Below, one piece after another: positions 1 to 8,874 of a stretch of DNA of 64,000 nt. How positions within the stretch are numbered: position 1 is the first letter of the stretch; each line of letters opens with the position of its first letter. The DNA is from Guptibacillus spartinae (GTDB lineage: Bacteria > Bacillota > Bacilli > Bacillales > Guptibacillaceae). The notes under the pieces were generated by a model. That model was not told where the DNA came from. It saw nothing but the letters and a program-made list of their open reading frames with translations, and searched no databases. Both the position numbers and the translations under genes were made by a program. The stretch is from the NCBI RefSeq assembly GCF_028610625.1, contig NZ_JAQQWU010000014.1, forward strand, positions 1-64,000, in the 5' to 3' direction.

Positions 1-9
1 CTTAGCCAT
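1..9 (-). CDS. Possible start of a leftward gene (partial)
   Basis: On the minus strand, positions 9 to 7 read ATG and the next codons would be Ala-Lys before the window ends. About 6 bases upstream (minus strand) is GGAGTGAG, a reasonable ribosome binding site. Only three codons are visible, so nothing can be said about the product. The call rests on the start codon and ribosome binding site only. Confidence 0.3.
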
Positions 10-71
10 TTACTCACTCCGTTCCTCTGCTTTGTTTCATTATAAACGGGTTTTATTTCTAGAAACAGAAA

Positions 72-120
72 TAACCCGAATAACGGGGCACTTTTTTATA
101 AGTGTCCATTATTCGGGTTA
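72..120. repeat. Long imperfect inverted repeat in a divergent intergenic region
   Basis: TAACCCGAATAA (72-83) is repeated inverted as TTATTCGGGTTA (109-120). The inner part can pair further (GGCACTT with AAGTGTCC, one mismatch), around a T-rich loop. No T-run follows the second arm, and the hairpin lies between a probable leftward gene start and the rightward VOC gene, so it does not look like an ordinary terminator. It could be an operator, an mRNA leader hairpin or a dispersed repeat. Confidence 0.5.
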
Positions 121-285
121 CAGTTCAACGTAGATAGGCTTTTTCTTTATTTAGAACCATTTCCACATCCATTTAAAAACAAATGTGTCATCTTTCGATT
201 TTATTCTTCCTGAGCAGGATCTACATAATGAATCAAGAAGAGATATCATTGATGAGATATTTATATTGAAAGGAAGGTAAGTCAA

Positions 286-633
286 TTGACCCCAATCTTA
301 AATCAAATTAGTGCGGTCTTTATTCCTGTAAAAAACATTGAGGATGCAAAAGAATGGTACTGTGATTTACTAGGTCTAGAGGCAGATGGCGACATTATCG
401 CTGGACATCTTTATATTGTCCCTATGAATGGTACTGGACTTGTTCTTGACAGTAAAATATATTCAGATGAAACCATATTCCAAACACCTGCATTTCATTT
501 TGATACGAAAGACATTGAAACTGCCTATACTTTTATGAAAGAAAAAGGGATTGAACTTGTGACAGAGATTGAAAACGGGCATTGGTTTAATTTTAAAGAC
601 CCCGACGGAAATGTATTAATGATTTGTGAGTGA
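286..633 (+). CDS. VOC family (glyoxalase/bleomycin-resistance fold) protein
   Basis: A 115-residue single-domain protein of the vicinal oxygen chelate superfamily. The N-terminal half has the typical segment AVFIPVKNIEDAKEWYCDLLG, where a beta strand leads into the helix bearing W-Y. The C-terminal end has FKDPDGNVLMICE, the classic final strand with DPDGN and the metal-ligand-type Glu. The length fits one VOC domain, so it probably works as a dimer. The start is TTG at 286, preceded by AAAGGAAGG about 8 bases away; no ATG lies nearby in frame. Substrate unknown: such proteins range from dioxygenases and lyases to antibiotic-binding proteins. It overlaps no neighbour and appears to be expressed alone. 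Confidence 0.75.
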   Translation: MTPILNQISAVFIPVKNIEDAKEWYCDLLGLEADGDIIAGHLYIVPMNGTGLVLDSKIYSDETIFQTPAFHFDTKDIETAYTFMKEKGIELVTEIENGHWFNFKDPDGNVLMICE

Positions 634-665
634 TATTAATTATAGTGAGAGAAGAGGCGTACACC

Positions 666-1715
666 GTGAGAAAAAGGGGAGTGATCGGAGCATTTCTTCT
701 TTTGGTAGCATGCTCTAGCAATGAACCTAACGATCGTTCTAATGAGCGTGTAGCAGAGGAGAATCTTGCCGGGGAATTTATAGAAAATTTGGATGTTCCG
801 TGGGAAATCACACGATCTGAAGGAACATTTTATCTAACTGAACGTTCTGGCATGATGGCAAACGTTACGAATCGTTTGGAACGGCAGTCTCTACAACTTT
901 CAAAAGCGATTCATAGCGAAGGAGAGGGAGGTCTATTAGGTCTTGCCCTATCAGAAGACTTTCAAGAATCGCAAACAGCTTTTCTCTATTACACTTATCT
1001 AGAAGATGGCAAAACACTGAATAGGGTAGTTAAGGTTCAATTAAAAGAAGGCGTGTGGACAGAAACTGCTGCGCTTCTTGATAAAATACCAGGGTCACAA
1101 TTTCATAATGGTGGCAGAGTGAAATTAGGACCTGATGGCATGCTTTATATTACAACTGGCGATGCTGGTGAACCAGAACTAGCTCAAAATAAAGAAAGTT
1201 TGGCGGGTAAAATTCTTCGTATGGATGTACAGGGGAACGTTCCAGAAGACAACCCATTTAAAGGCTCCTATGTGTACTCGTATGGACATCGAAATCCGCA
1301 AGGGCTTACCTGGAATGATGAAGGACAGCTTTTTAGCTCTGAGCATGGGCAGTCTGGACATGATGAAATTAATCAAATTGATGCAGGCAATAATTATGGC
1401 TGGCCTGTGATTGAAGGTGATGAAGTTGCAGATGGGATGACGCAGCCTCTTTATCATTCTGGTACCGACACATGGGCTCCATCAGGAATGGTTTTTTTGA
1501 ATGATCAGTTGTATGTCGCTTGCTTACGAGGTGAGGCGATTCGATCGTTTCAGCTTAGAGGACAGGGGACAACAATTGTGAAAGATGGAATTGGACGAGT
1601 TCGATCTTTATTTTTAGATGAGGAATACTTATATGCGATCACGAATAATAAAGATGGTCGAGGAGAACCGGTTAAGGAGGATGATCGGATAATAAAGCTT
1701 ATTATCGATAATTAA
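666..1715 (+). CDS. Glucose/sorbosone dehydrogenase-family (PQQ-type beta-propeller) lipoprotein
   Basis: A secreted lipoprotein with a GSDH six-bladed beta-propeller, about 349 residues. I start it at GTG 666: the product then begins with RKRG, a hydrophobic stretch and the lipobox LVAC, so it would be lipidated on the Cys and anchored outside the membrane. Family motifs include GEGGLLGLALS, HNGGRVKLGPDGMLYITTGD and YGHRNPQGLTW, which line the PQQ/sugar site in characterised soluble aldose dehydrogenases. Whether this Bacillus-type member uses PQQ is not known; no PQQ synthesis genes are in view. An upstream in-frame ATG at 630 would add residues before the signal peptide and is unlikely. 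A terminator follows. Confidence 0.8.
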   Translation: MRKRGVIGAFLLLVACSSNEPNDRSNERVAEENLAGEFIENLDVPWEITRSEGTFYLTERSGMMANVTNRLERQSLQLSKAIHSEGEGGLLGLALSEDFQESQTAFLYYTYLEDGKTLNRVVKVQLKEGVWTETAALLDKIPGSQFHNGGRVKLGPDGMLYITTGDAGEPELAQNKESLAGKILRMDVQGNVPEDNPFKGSYVYSYGHRNPQGLTWNDEGQLFSSEHGQSGHDEINQIDAGNNYGWPVIEGDEVADGMTQPLYHSGTDTWAPSGMVFLNDQLYVACLRGEAIRSFQLRGQGTTIVKDGIGRVRSLFLDEEYLYAITNNKDGRGEPVKEDDRIIKLIIDN

Positions 1716-1736
1716 TCCCTGTATAGCTTGAAAAGG

Positions 1737-1770
1737 AAAGGCCCTGTGAAATTGTTCTCACAGGACCTTT
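1737..1770. terminator. Bidirectional rho-independent terminator
   Basis: AAAGGCCCTGTGA (1737-1749) pairs with TCACAGGACCTTT (1758-1770) with one mismatch; the right flank is T-rich. It sits between two converging genes, the sugar dehydrogenase-like lipoprotein and ndh, and probably serves both. Confidence 0.75.
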
Positions 1771-1782
1771 ATTTATATTCAT

Positions 1783-2964
1783 TTAGTATGCTAAGGCAAA
1801 CAAACCTTTAATGTGTGAAAGGTAACGAACGTTACTTGCTTCTTTCATCACAGATGCAGGAAGTCCTTTAAGAGAGGTTGAGTTACCTCCGATTTGAGCA
1901 ACTGCATCCTTACGACCAAGACTTGCTAATGTACCTGAGTTAACAGGTTCAAATTCTTTGTAGTCTTTATCATAAAGGTAAGCATATAAGTTATACCCGA
2001 TAAGGTCACCCATCTGCCATGCGATTTGAGCCGTAGGTGGTTGTGGGCGCTCATCTCCTGGTTTGAAGTAAACCGCACTGTCTCCAGCTACGAACACATT
2101 CTCATGTGAAGTGGATTGAAGGTAATTGTTCACCGTTGCACGGCCGCGATTGACTTCAATACCGCTTTCGCCAACGAGCGGGTTACCTTGAACGCCACCT
2201 GTCCAAACGAATGTGTTTGTTACGATCTTTTGACCGTCTTTTAATTCAACGACGTTACCTTCAACATTTGTAACAGGAAGGTTTGTTAGGAACTCAACGC
2301 CGCGCTTTTCAAGACTCGTCATTGCACGGTTAATCAATTCGTCTGGAAGCATTGGAAGAATTTTAGGCATTGCTTCAACAAGCTTCAATTTAATTTTAGC
2401 AGGATCTACGCCGTATTTACGAGCAAGCTTCGGTGTTTCATCCGCTAGTTCGCCTACGAGCTCAGTTCCAGTCAAACCGCCACCGCCAATAAGAATGGTA
2501 GCGTCCGCTTTGTCACCTGATGCTGCAAAGCTCTTAATGCGTTCTTCCACATGAGCGTGGATACGGTTTGCATCTTCAGCAGACTTCAACACCATGCTGT
2601 TTTCTTCAAGTCCTGGAATGCCGAAGTAAGCTGTTTTACTTCCAAGTGCTACGACCAATGCATCGTAAGAAAGGGTAGAGCCATCAGAAAGCTTCACTTC
2701 TTTGTTATCAACAGAAAATGAATCAACCGTTGCAACTTTAAGGTTGATGTCGTTTCCTTTTAATAACTTATCGAGTGGAAGTGCTGCAGCATCAGTAGAG
2801 ATGTTACCAGCAGCTAGACGGTGCAATTCTGTAATGATTTGGTGTGTTGGTGTTTTGTTGATTAATGTAACAGTTGCTTCTGATTCATTTAAGTATTGAC
2901 GTACGGATAAAGCAGAAAGAAGCCCACCATAACCTGCGCCCAAAATGACTATTTGTTTTGACAT
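1783..2964 (-). CDS. ndh: Type II NADH dehydrogenase (NDH-2-like FAD oxidoreductase)
   Basis: A 393-residue single-subunit flavoprotein related to the YumB/Ndh family, which passes electrons from NADH to menaquinone at the inner membrane face without pumping protons. The N-terminus has the FAD-binding GAGYGG motif (residues 8-13). A second dinucleotide fold, ILIGGGGLTGTELVGELADE, near residues 157-176 would bind NADH. The late motif VFVAGDSA is the conserved FAD-contacting segment. The start is ATG 2964 with GGAGGAAC just upstream. The DUF1641 gene lies immediately upstream on the same strand with a gap of only about 30 bases, so the two form an operon. Electron acceptor and exact physiological role are inferred from the family. 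Confidence 0.85.
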   Translation of the reverse strand: MSKQIVILGAGYGGLLSALSVRQYLNESEATVTLINKTPTHQIITELHRLAAGNISTDAAALPLDKLLKGNDINLKVATVDSFSVDNKEVKLSDGSTLSYDALVVALGSKTAYFGIPGLEENSMVLKSAEDANRIHAHVEERIKSFAASGDKADATILIGGGGLTGTELVGELADETPKLARKYGVDPAKIKLKLVEAMPKILPMLPDELINRAMTSLEKRGVEFLTNLPVTNVEGNVVELKDGQKIVTNTFVWTGGVQGNPLVGESGIEVNRGRATVNNYLQSTSHENVFVAGDSAVYFKPGDERPQPPTAQIAWQMGDLIGYNLYAYLYDKDYKEFEPVNSGTLASLGRKDAVAQIGGNSTSLKGLPASVMKEASNVRYLSHIKGLFALAY

Positions 2965-2994
2965 GATTGTTCCTCCATTTCTAGCAGATCAGTA

Positions 2995-3426
2995 TTATTT
3001 TTGGTTACTTTTTTCGCCTGAAACTTTAAGATAGGCATTTACAAATCTGAAAAGTTTTTGAGCTTGTGGATCTTTGAGCATTTTCAAAAGTCCGAAAAGG
3101 CCAATCACTTCAGAGCTTTTTTCTGCTTCATCCTTGGCTTCAATGGCATTTGCAGCAACGTCTTTAACAGAATTTTTGACAGGGTGTAGAATTTCAGACA
3201 TGAATTCGACAGTGTCATTCTTTAATACATCATCTGTTGCGAGCGCTTGTACGGTATCATATGATTTAGACATCATGTTGACAAGTTCTGTTACTTTAGG
3301 TAGTTCCTTTACAAGTACGCTTAGTGACTCCTGAACTTTAGGATCTAAAAGCTGATCAAGCAGTTCGCGCTCGTCTTGAGTTGGAACACGTTTTTCGCCT
3401 GTTTCGGTTGTGATTGATTCTGACAT
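2995..3426 (-). CDS. DUF1641 family protein (YrhD-like)
   Basis: A 143-residue, mostly helical acidic protein of the DUF1641 family. The C-terminal part, with SEVIGLFGLLKMLKDPQAQKLFRFVNAYLK, is the recognisable domain; the N-terminal 35 residues are polar. The start is ATG 3426, preceded by AAGGAGAAGTGACT; an in-frame ATG further upstream at 3525 lacks a ribosome binding site. In B. subtilis the family member YrhD is encoded next to a formate-dehydrogenase-like oxidoreductase. Here it is paired with ndh, which again links it to a redox enzyme. It may be an assembly or membrane-docking partner, but no biochemical function is known to me. Confidence 0.75.
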   Translation of the reverse strand: MSESITTETGEKRVPTQDERELLDQLLDPKVQESLSVLVKELPKVTELVNMMSKSYDTVQALATDDVLKNDTVEFMSEILHPVKNSVKDVAANAIEAKDEAEKSSEVIGLFGLLKMLKDPQAQKLFRFVNAYLKVSGEKSNQK

Positions 3427-3745
3427 AGTCACTTCTCCTTCTTTTAAGCAATTACGCTTGTTTGTTCTATCATAAGGCAAAACCATGTTAAGGTATTCAA
3501 AAGCCTGATTATATGTAAAAGGCACTAATCAAGCGACAGAAGAAAATTGGGACGTAACTCATTGTGTTTTTCTTTTTAAAGTGTCCATCATCCAGTTATC
3601 TTTTATACCTACTCTAATAGGTTAAATTATCCTTGAGTGAATTTCAATGCATAGCCTTTCACTTAACCGCTTACATCAATAAATTCGTTAAAATAATTGA
3701 TAGTACTGGATTTTTCATGTGGATAAATGGAGGAAAAAGTAAGAA
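3427..3745. other. Intergenic region between divergent genes
   Basis: About 319 bases hold the leftward promoter of the DUF1641-ndh operon and the rightward promoter of the DUF4440 gene. The sequence is AT-rich. I saw no convincing small gene, riboswitch or long inverted repeat in it. Confidence 0.5.
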
Positions 3746-4111
3746 ATGGGAGATGAAATTATGGAGATACAGGAAATTAAAAAGCAATTATTCAACTTAG
3801 AGAAGGAGTTACTTACACCTCAAGTGAGGAAAAACTCCGTTATGTTAAAGGAGGTACTTTCAGCTGATTTTTTTGAGTTCGGAAGTTCGGGGACGATTTG
3901 GAGTAAAAAGGATGTTGTGGAAGCAGGTCTTTCTCTAAGAGAAATGACGTTATCTGAATTTGCCATTCATCCTTTAGCAGAAGACGTGATGCTTGTTACA
4001 TATCGCGTTCATGATAGAACAAGAAATCAACATACGCTACGAAGTTCAATTTGGAGAAAAAAAGAGCATCAATGGCAACTGTTCTTTCATCAGGGCACAA
4101 TAGCTACCTAA
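3746..4111 (+). CDS. DUF4440 / NTF2-like superfamily protein
   Basis: A 121-residue protein with the cone-shaped NTF2-like fold. The typical pattern is an N-terminal amphipathic helix (IQEIKKQLFNLEKELL), then ADFFEFGSSGTIWSKKDVVE in the middle, and strands ending in SSIWRKKEHQWQLFFHQGT. These proteins are often small-ligand binders or isomerase-like, but no catalytic residue is assignable here. GGAGG at 3729-3733 is 12 bases before ATG 3746; the in-frame ATG at 3761 is a possible alternative start. It stands alone, with no operon partner. Confidence 0.7.
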   Translation: MGDEIMEIQEIKKQLFNLEKELLTPQVRKNSVMLKEVLSADFFEFGSSGTIWSKKDVVEAGLSLREMTLSEFAIHPLAEDVMLVTYRVHDRTRNQHTLRSSIWRKKEHQWQLFFHQGTIAT

Positions 4112-4328
4112 TGAACTTACTAAATTTATCTTTTTTCAATTATGAAGATAAATCTAATATTCTTTGAATAGTTTACAATAATATTATTATGTATCTTATG
4201 GATCGTATTATGAATAATTAAGCGCAAGTAGAGACTTCGAAAAAACAAAGGAAGCTTCCTATTTATGATGTTAAAGCTAGTAGCTTTGCTTAATTAAGCG
4301 CGTTTAAAAGCACCTTGTGATATAGAAA

Positions 4329-4358
4329 AGACAGATGAAAGTTAACTTTCATCTGTCT
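4329..4358 (-). terminator. Rho-independent terminator of the acetate transporter gene
   Basis: A perfect 30-base inverted repeat (arms of 15 bases starting AGACAGATGAAAG) just downstream of the leftward gene's stop codon. On the minus strand it is followed by TTTTCTATA. Confidence 0.75.
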
Positions 4359-4370
4359 AATAAATGATGC

Positions 4371-4988
4371 CTACTTGAAAATACCAAAAGGTTTTCCAAT
4401 AGGAAGTGTCACCTTGCCGAAATGGGTATTTAATACGCTAGCCGCTGAACCATAGAAGCTTAAGATGGCAATGCAGAACTCAGCAATGGCAGCTAAGAAG
4501 TGCATGCCTTCAGGGAAGATTCCTAAAGTAGAGAATGTAAGTCCGATAAATAAAAAATCAATAAAAACAAAAATAAAGAAAAGAACTTTATGTGTTTCCA
4601 TCGCACCTACTGTCATAAAGATGCTGAAGATCAAATATCCGATATATGCAATGCCTAATTGTTTTGGATCAACCGCGGCCGCTGCTGCATCGCCAAAGAC
4701 ACCAAATTGTATTAACCAGGATGTACCGACACCTAGCCAAAATAGTCCAAATGCTGCAAAGGCAGTGGTTCCAAACGTGTTATTGTGTTTCGCATCGAGG
4801 AAACTTGCAATAAGCTGAGCAATTCCTCCGAGAAAAATCGCCCATGGTAGAACAAAGGATACGCCATCTGTCCAACCTAGTTTCGCTGATGATGCTACGA
4901 GCGTAACCATTGCCAGACCAAACAGTCCAATAGCTGATGGATCTGCTGTTACCATTTGCACGTGCTTTGTGTTTTGTGTTTGATTCAT
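4371..4988 (-). CDS. Acetate uptake transporter (GPR1/FUN34/YaaH family)
   Basis: A 205-residue polytopic membrane protein with six predicted hydrophobic segments, related to SatP/YaaH acetate-succinate channels. Near the N-terminus DPSAIGLFGLAM occupies the place of the family signature NPAPLGL, which forms part of the pore entrance. The segment FLGGIAQLIASFLDAKHNNTFG is also typical: the family has G-x-x-Q-x-x-x-G-x-x-E/D there. The start is ATG 4988, with AGGAGGTCTCATC upstream. It is monocistronic between a terminator and a 346-base upstream region. It probably scavenges acetate or small monocarboxylates, which fits a strain rich in acyl-CoA metabolism. Confidence 0.85.
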   Translation of the reverse strand: MNQTQNTKHVQMVTADPSAIGLFGLAMVTLVASSAKLGWTDGVSFVLPWAIFLGGIAQLIASFLDAKHNNTFGTTAFAAFGLFWLGVGTSWLIQFGVFGDAAAAAVDPKQLGIAYIGYLIFSIFMTVGAMETHKVLFFIFVFIDFLFIGLTFSTLGIFPEGMHFLAAIAEFCIAILSFYGSAASVLNTHFGKVTLPIGKPFGIFK

Positions 4989-5334
4989 GATGAGACCTCC
5001 TATTAAACATACTTGATCAATTTACGTGAAAATGAGACCACTTGCAATAGGAAAATGGATCATCGAGATAAGAAACCACCTACTCTTGAAAAGAAAACCG
5101 TTGTGAGTATTCGTTTGATATCGTTTCCAAAAGAAATAGAAAACTTTTTATTGCGAACGGTTAAAGCGTGAAGCAAACTGATTGAAAGTATCTTTTACTG
5201 AATTTTTTCATCTTTCTGTACTATAATGCTTTAATTCAATACTGTTTGGCAGTACAATAGATAAATAGTGAGCTGCCTTCAAGTGGAAGGAGCGAAAGTT
5301 GTCTTAATTATTTTAATCGTAAGGAGTCCTGGCC
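4989..5334. other. Divergent intergenic region before ilvE
   Basis: About 346 bases between the acetate transporter gene and ilvE. It contains TATAAT at 5222-5227, a plausible -10 box for ilvE with only a poor -35 (TGAATT, about 17 bases upstream). It also has a CcpA-box-like sequence, TTGATATCGTTTCCA (5115-5129), two mismatches from the consensus. I looked for a T-box leader or riboswitch and found no T-box sequence, specifier hairpin or terminator. Confidence 0.4.
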
Positions 5335-6402
5335 ATGAGTACTGACTTAGAAATTGTGAAAAGTACGAATTTAAAAGCGAAACCTGAAAAGGATCAAATC
5401 CCATTTGGAAGAACATTCACTGATCACATGTTTGTAATGGATTATGAAACCGATAAAGGGTGGTTTGAACCACGCATCATCCCATACGAGCCGGTTACAC
5501 TAGATCCCGCTGCAATGATTTTTCATTATGGTCAAACTGTTTTTGAAGGATTAAAAGCCTACCGTACTGACGATCGAATCCTTTTGTTTAGACCTGAGAA
5601 AAATTTGCAACGTTTGAATCTGTCAAGTGATCGATTGAGCATTCCTCCAATTGACGAGGAACGTGTGATGGGTTACTTAAAAGAATTGATTCACCTTGAG
5701 CAAGATTGGGTTCCATCAACGCCGGGAACATCGCTTTATGTCCGCCCGTATATTATTGCAACGGAGCCAAATTTATCTGTTGCACCTTCCAATACGTACA
5801 AATTAATGATCATTCTTTCACCAGTTGGCTCTTATTTTTCTGGTGGCTTAACACCGGTGAAAATCAGCGTTGAAGATAAATTCACTAGAGCCGTCAAAGG
5901 CGGAACTGGAATGGCGAAAACGGCTGGAAACTATTCTTCCGCTTACCAGGCACAAGCCAAAGCCTATAAAGATGGAAATGCAGATGTTCTTTGGCTTGAC
6001 GGCGTAGAAAAGCGTTATATTGAAGAAGTGGGAAGTATGAATATCTTCTTTAAGATAAATGGAGAAGTGATCACCCCTGAATTAAACGGTAGCATTTTAC
6101 ACGGCATTACACGAATGTCAGTTATTGAGTTGTTAAAGAAGTGGGATATCCCTGTAACTGAGCGAAAAGTGTCAATCGAAGAACTTTATGAGCTATCTCA
6201 AAAAGGACAGCTTGAAGAAGCGTTTGGAACTGGAACCGCAGCCGTCATCTCACCGGTAGGAGAACTGAACTGGCAAGGTAAGAAAATGGTCATCAATGAT
6301 CATGAAATTGGAGAACTTTCTCAGAAGTTGTATGACACCATTACAGGGATCCAAACAGGAAAATTAGAAGATACACAAAATTGGACAGTATCTGTAAAAT
6401 AG
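5335..6402 (+). CDS. ilvE: Branched-chain amino acid aminotransferase
   Basis: A 355-residue fold-type IV PLP aminotransferase of the larger BCAT subclass (like B. subtilis YbgE and mammalian BCAT). It exchanges amino groups between Leu/Ile/Val and 2-oxoglutarate, as the last step of synthesis or first step of breakdown. The PLP lysine is Lys195 in GMAKTAGNY. Other class motifs are FHYGQTVFEGLKAYR (63-77), YVRPYIIATEP (135-145) and the late GTGTAAVISPVGEL. The ATG at 5335 follows AAGGAGTCCTGGCC. It is transcribed alone and ends at a strong hairpin. Confidence 0.93.
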   Translation: MSTDLEIVKSTNLKAKPEKDQIPFGRTFTDHMFVMDYETDKGWFEPRIIPYEPVTLDPAAMIFHYGQTVFEGLKAYRTDDRILLFRPEKNLQRLNLSSDRLSIPPIDEERVMGYLKELIHLEQDWVPSTPGTSLYVRPYIIATEPNLSVAPSNTYKLMIILSPVGSYFSGGLTPVKISVEDKFTRAVKGGTGMAKTAGNYSSAYQAQAKAYKDGNADVLWLDGVEKRYIEEVGSMNIFFKINGEVITPELNGSILHGITRMSVIELLKKWDIPVTERKVSIEELYELSQKGQLEEAFGTGTAAVISPVGELNWQGKKMVINDHEIGELSQKLYDTITGIQTGKLEDTQNWTVSVK

Positions 6403-6412
6403 CAAAAAAAAG

Positions 6413-6436
6413 GCTCTCTCATTTATTTGAGAGAGC
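6413..6436. terminator. Bidirectional terminator between ilvE and the acylase gene
   Basis: GCTCTCTC (6413-6420) pairs with GAGAGAGC (6429-6436). A T-run follows on the + strand and an A-run precedes the stem, so it can stop transcription from both sides. Confidence 0.85.
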
Positions 6437-6441
6437 TTTTT

Positions 6442-8826
6442 CTATGGTTTAAGAAGGAGATGCTCTGCGTTTTCTTTATATCCGCTCATGTTTGTTTCGT
6501 GATAACGTCCATTTACCCAATCATCAATTTGGTTATCGTACCATTTGCTCCATACGTAGCCGGATTGACCGGGGGATATGACATTATAGCTTGTTTCCAT
6601 ATGAGCTAAATCCGTGATACCTCTCCACGGGGCCCCGTGATTAACCGTGCCGGTTGATGAGTTCCAACCTGCAGCGCCAACCGTTACGCGACTACCGCCC
6701 ATGGCATTCACTTCAGGATTGAAGAGAAGATTTAAGGGCTTGATCGCACCGAGAGGATGTTCAAAAGGCACAGAGTGGAACGTGCCCCACACCCATTTTT
6801 CTGGTGCATGTCCTTGTAAGGAAACAGCGCGTTCAACGGCAGCTTGGTAAGATTTTGTTACGACAGATTGAAATCCTCCAGAATTCTCCATCCAGGGTCC
6901 TTTTTCCCCATTGGCTGCTCTTCTAATTAGCTGATCAATCACTTGACTTTTCCCATCAAAAAGCGGCATCATTTCTTTGTCAATTTTTCCATCAAATAGC
7001 ACTTTATCCATTTCTACTAACCATAAATGAAAGAGAAGAGGAGCGGCTTCATCTCTACCATCCATATAGTTCCACTCTTGAAGAAGCGAGAGTGCGTCTT
7101 TTTCAATAGAGGTTAAGTTCTCACTGTTGAGTTCCTTCGTTAACAGAGGAGTAAGCTCTTTTCCTTGCAAATTCATGAAATCATTTTGAAGATTCATCAT
7201 ATCCTTGGCCACTAGGTTATCACCGGCAATCAATACTTCTCGAATGCGATTCTGACGATAAGGTTGGGCCCACGTATGGGTAATGTGGTAAGGGTAGTCA
7301 TCTGTGGTGATTTTATTATTTGCGGTAGAAATGAACCCTTCATCCGGATTGACGATTGTCGGAAGTTCTTCCCAGGGAATATAACCTTCCCATTCATAGT
7401 CATCGTTCCAGCCTGGAACTGGGACCATGCTATCTCCATTTTTACGAATCGGAATGAGTCCATTTGCTCGGTAAGCAATTGTTCCGTCAGTGGAAGCAAA
7501 TACAAAATTTTGAGCTGGCGTGTGAAAAGAAGTTAGCGCTTCCTTAAATTCTTCCCAGTTCGACGCTTGATCAAATTTAAGAACCGCTTCTAATTCGGTT
7601 GAAGGATCTAGGGCAGTCCATCTAAGGGATAAAGCCGTATCCGGTTGTTCGTCATGGGCAAATTCAGAGAGAATAGGACCATGTCGTGTAATGACAACTT
7701 CATATGGTATCGGTTCACTGTCTTTTACAGGAATGCTTTCATCAAGAACTTCTGCTTCTTCCCACTGATCATTGTACTGAAATTCAGTAGGGTTATCAGG
7801 ATTTCGTTTTTCAATATAGAGGTCCTGAACATCAGGTCCTACATTTGTAACTCCCCAGGCGATCGAGTCGTTTCTTCCCACGATAATACCAGGAACGCCG
7901 GCAAAAATAACCCCGCTGACATGAAAGTCAGGAGAATTTAAATGTGTTTCGTACCAGATAGGAGGTGTACCAAGCCCAAGATGTGGATCGTTGGCTAAAA
8001 GTGGCTTTCCAGAAGCGGTTTTTTCGCCAGATACGACCCAGTTATTACTTCCGTTAAATGGATCTGGGATGACCGCATTAGCAAAACTTTTTGAGATATC
8101 TAACTGACTTTCTTTTATTTCTTGAATAACAGTGGACCCATCTTCAGGGTAACTAGGGAACAAATCCATTGCCTCTTCTTCAGAGAAGTTCTGAAGTAGA
8201 TAGTAACGAAAAGCTTGACCTTCCCAATGTCCGCCTAAATCAAATGCCATGTACTTACCAATGGTGAGAGAATCAATAGGTGTCCATTCATTTGGTTCAT
8301 ATCCAGCAAGTGTAAATTCAATCGGCAGTGTATTTTTCGATTTTGCTTGAGATATATAAGCATTAACCCCGTCTGCATACCATTCTAATAGTTGCTTCGC
8401 CTCATCAGAGTAGGCAGAATAGGAATTTTCTGCTGCCCTTCTTAAGCCAAGCGTCCGAAAAAACTTATCTTTGTCAATTGTTGACTCACCAATCACTTCA
8501 CTAAGTGTGCCGGATGCTTGACGACGACTTAGGTCCATTTGAAACATACGATCCTGAGCTGTTACAAATCCTTGAGCCATAAATAAATCCTTTGTTGAGT
8601 TAGCCTCAATATGGGGGGTACCTGACTGATCCCGATAAATGGAAACAGAACCTTCTAATCCTGATAAAGTGATTTCCCCATTTGTTTCAGGAGCTGTTCT
8701 TTGAACAAACCAAAAGCTAATGGCTAACGCGAGAATGATTAGCAATAAAGTAATGCTAGTAGCGTAATAGGGCCATTTTTTCTTTTTCAACTTAGGGTGT
8801 TTTACAGGTGTGACAACCGTGCTCAT
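6442..8826 (-). CDS. Penicillin acylase family (Ntn hydrolase) membrane-anchored protein
   Basis: A 794-residue Ntn-hydrolase of the penicillin G acylase/AHL acylase family, which cleaves amide bonds of acylated substrates and matures by autoproteolysis. After a basic N-terminus comes one hydrophobic helix (about residues 19-42), a signal anchor placing the catalytic domain outside the cell. The nucleophile is Ser260 in FNGSNNW, where the alpha chain should be cut from the beta chain; the following KPLLANDPHLGLGTP is the conserved segment after the nucleophile. I start at ATG 8826, preceded by GGGGGAAGTT; an in-frame ATG 8838 has a weak site. The substrate is unknown: beta-lactams, N-acyl homoserine lactones or N-acyl amino acids are all possible. 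Confidence 0.88.
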   Translation of the reverse strand: MSTVVTPVKHPKLKKKKWPYYATSITLLLIILALAISFWFVQRTAPETNGEITLSGLEGSVSIYRDQSGTPHIEANSTKDLFMAQGFVTAQDRMFQMDLSRRQASGTLSEVIGESTIDKDKFFRTLGLRRAAENSYSAYSDEAKQLLEWYADGVNAYISQAKSKNTLPIEFTLAGYEPNEWTPIDSLTIGKYMAFDLGGHWEGQAFRYYLLQNFSEEEAMDLFPSYPEDGSTVIQEIKESQLDISKSFANAVIPDPFNGSNNWVVSGEKTASGKPLLANDPHLGLGTPPIWYETHLNSPDFHVSGVIFAGVPGIIVGRNDSIAWGVTNVGPDVQDLYIEKRNPDNPTEFQYNDQWEEAEVLDESIPVKDSEPIPYEVVITRHGPILSEFAHDEQPDTALSLRWTALDPSTELEAVLKFDQASNWEEFKEALTSFHTPAQNFVFASTDGTIAYRANGLIPIRKNGDSMVPVPGWNDDYEWEGYIPWEELPTIVNPDEGFISTANNKITTDDYPYHITHTWAQPYRQNRIREVLIAGDNLVAKDMMNLQNDFMNLQGKELTPLLTKELNSENLTSIEKDALSLLQEWNYMDGRDEAAPLLFHLWLVEMDKVLFDGKIDKEMMPLFDGKSQVIDQLIRRAANGEKGPWMENSGGFQSVVTKSYQAAVERAVSLQGHAPEKWVWGTFHSVPFEHPLGAIKPLNLLFNPEVNAMGGSRVTVGAAGWNSSTGTVNHGAPWRGITDLAHMETSYNVISPGQSGYVWSKWYDNQIDDWVNGRYHETNMSGYKENAEHLLLKP

Positions 8827-8874
8827 AACTTCCCCCATTTCTTTTTAACTATATATTACCATAATTATCTTTTT

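Noticed and set aside
4216-4300. Direct repeat AATTAAGCGC at 4216 and 4291
   Set aside because: Only 10 bases in an AT-rich gap, with no mobile element, operator symmetry or gene nearby.
4989-5334. Possible T-box or riboswitch leader before ilvE
   Set aside because: Branched-chain genes often have one, but no T-box sequence, specifier loop or terminator is present; only a plain -10 box is seen.
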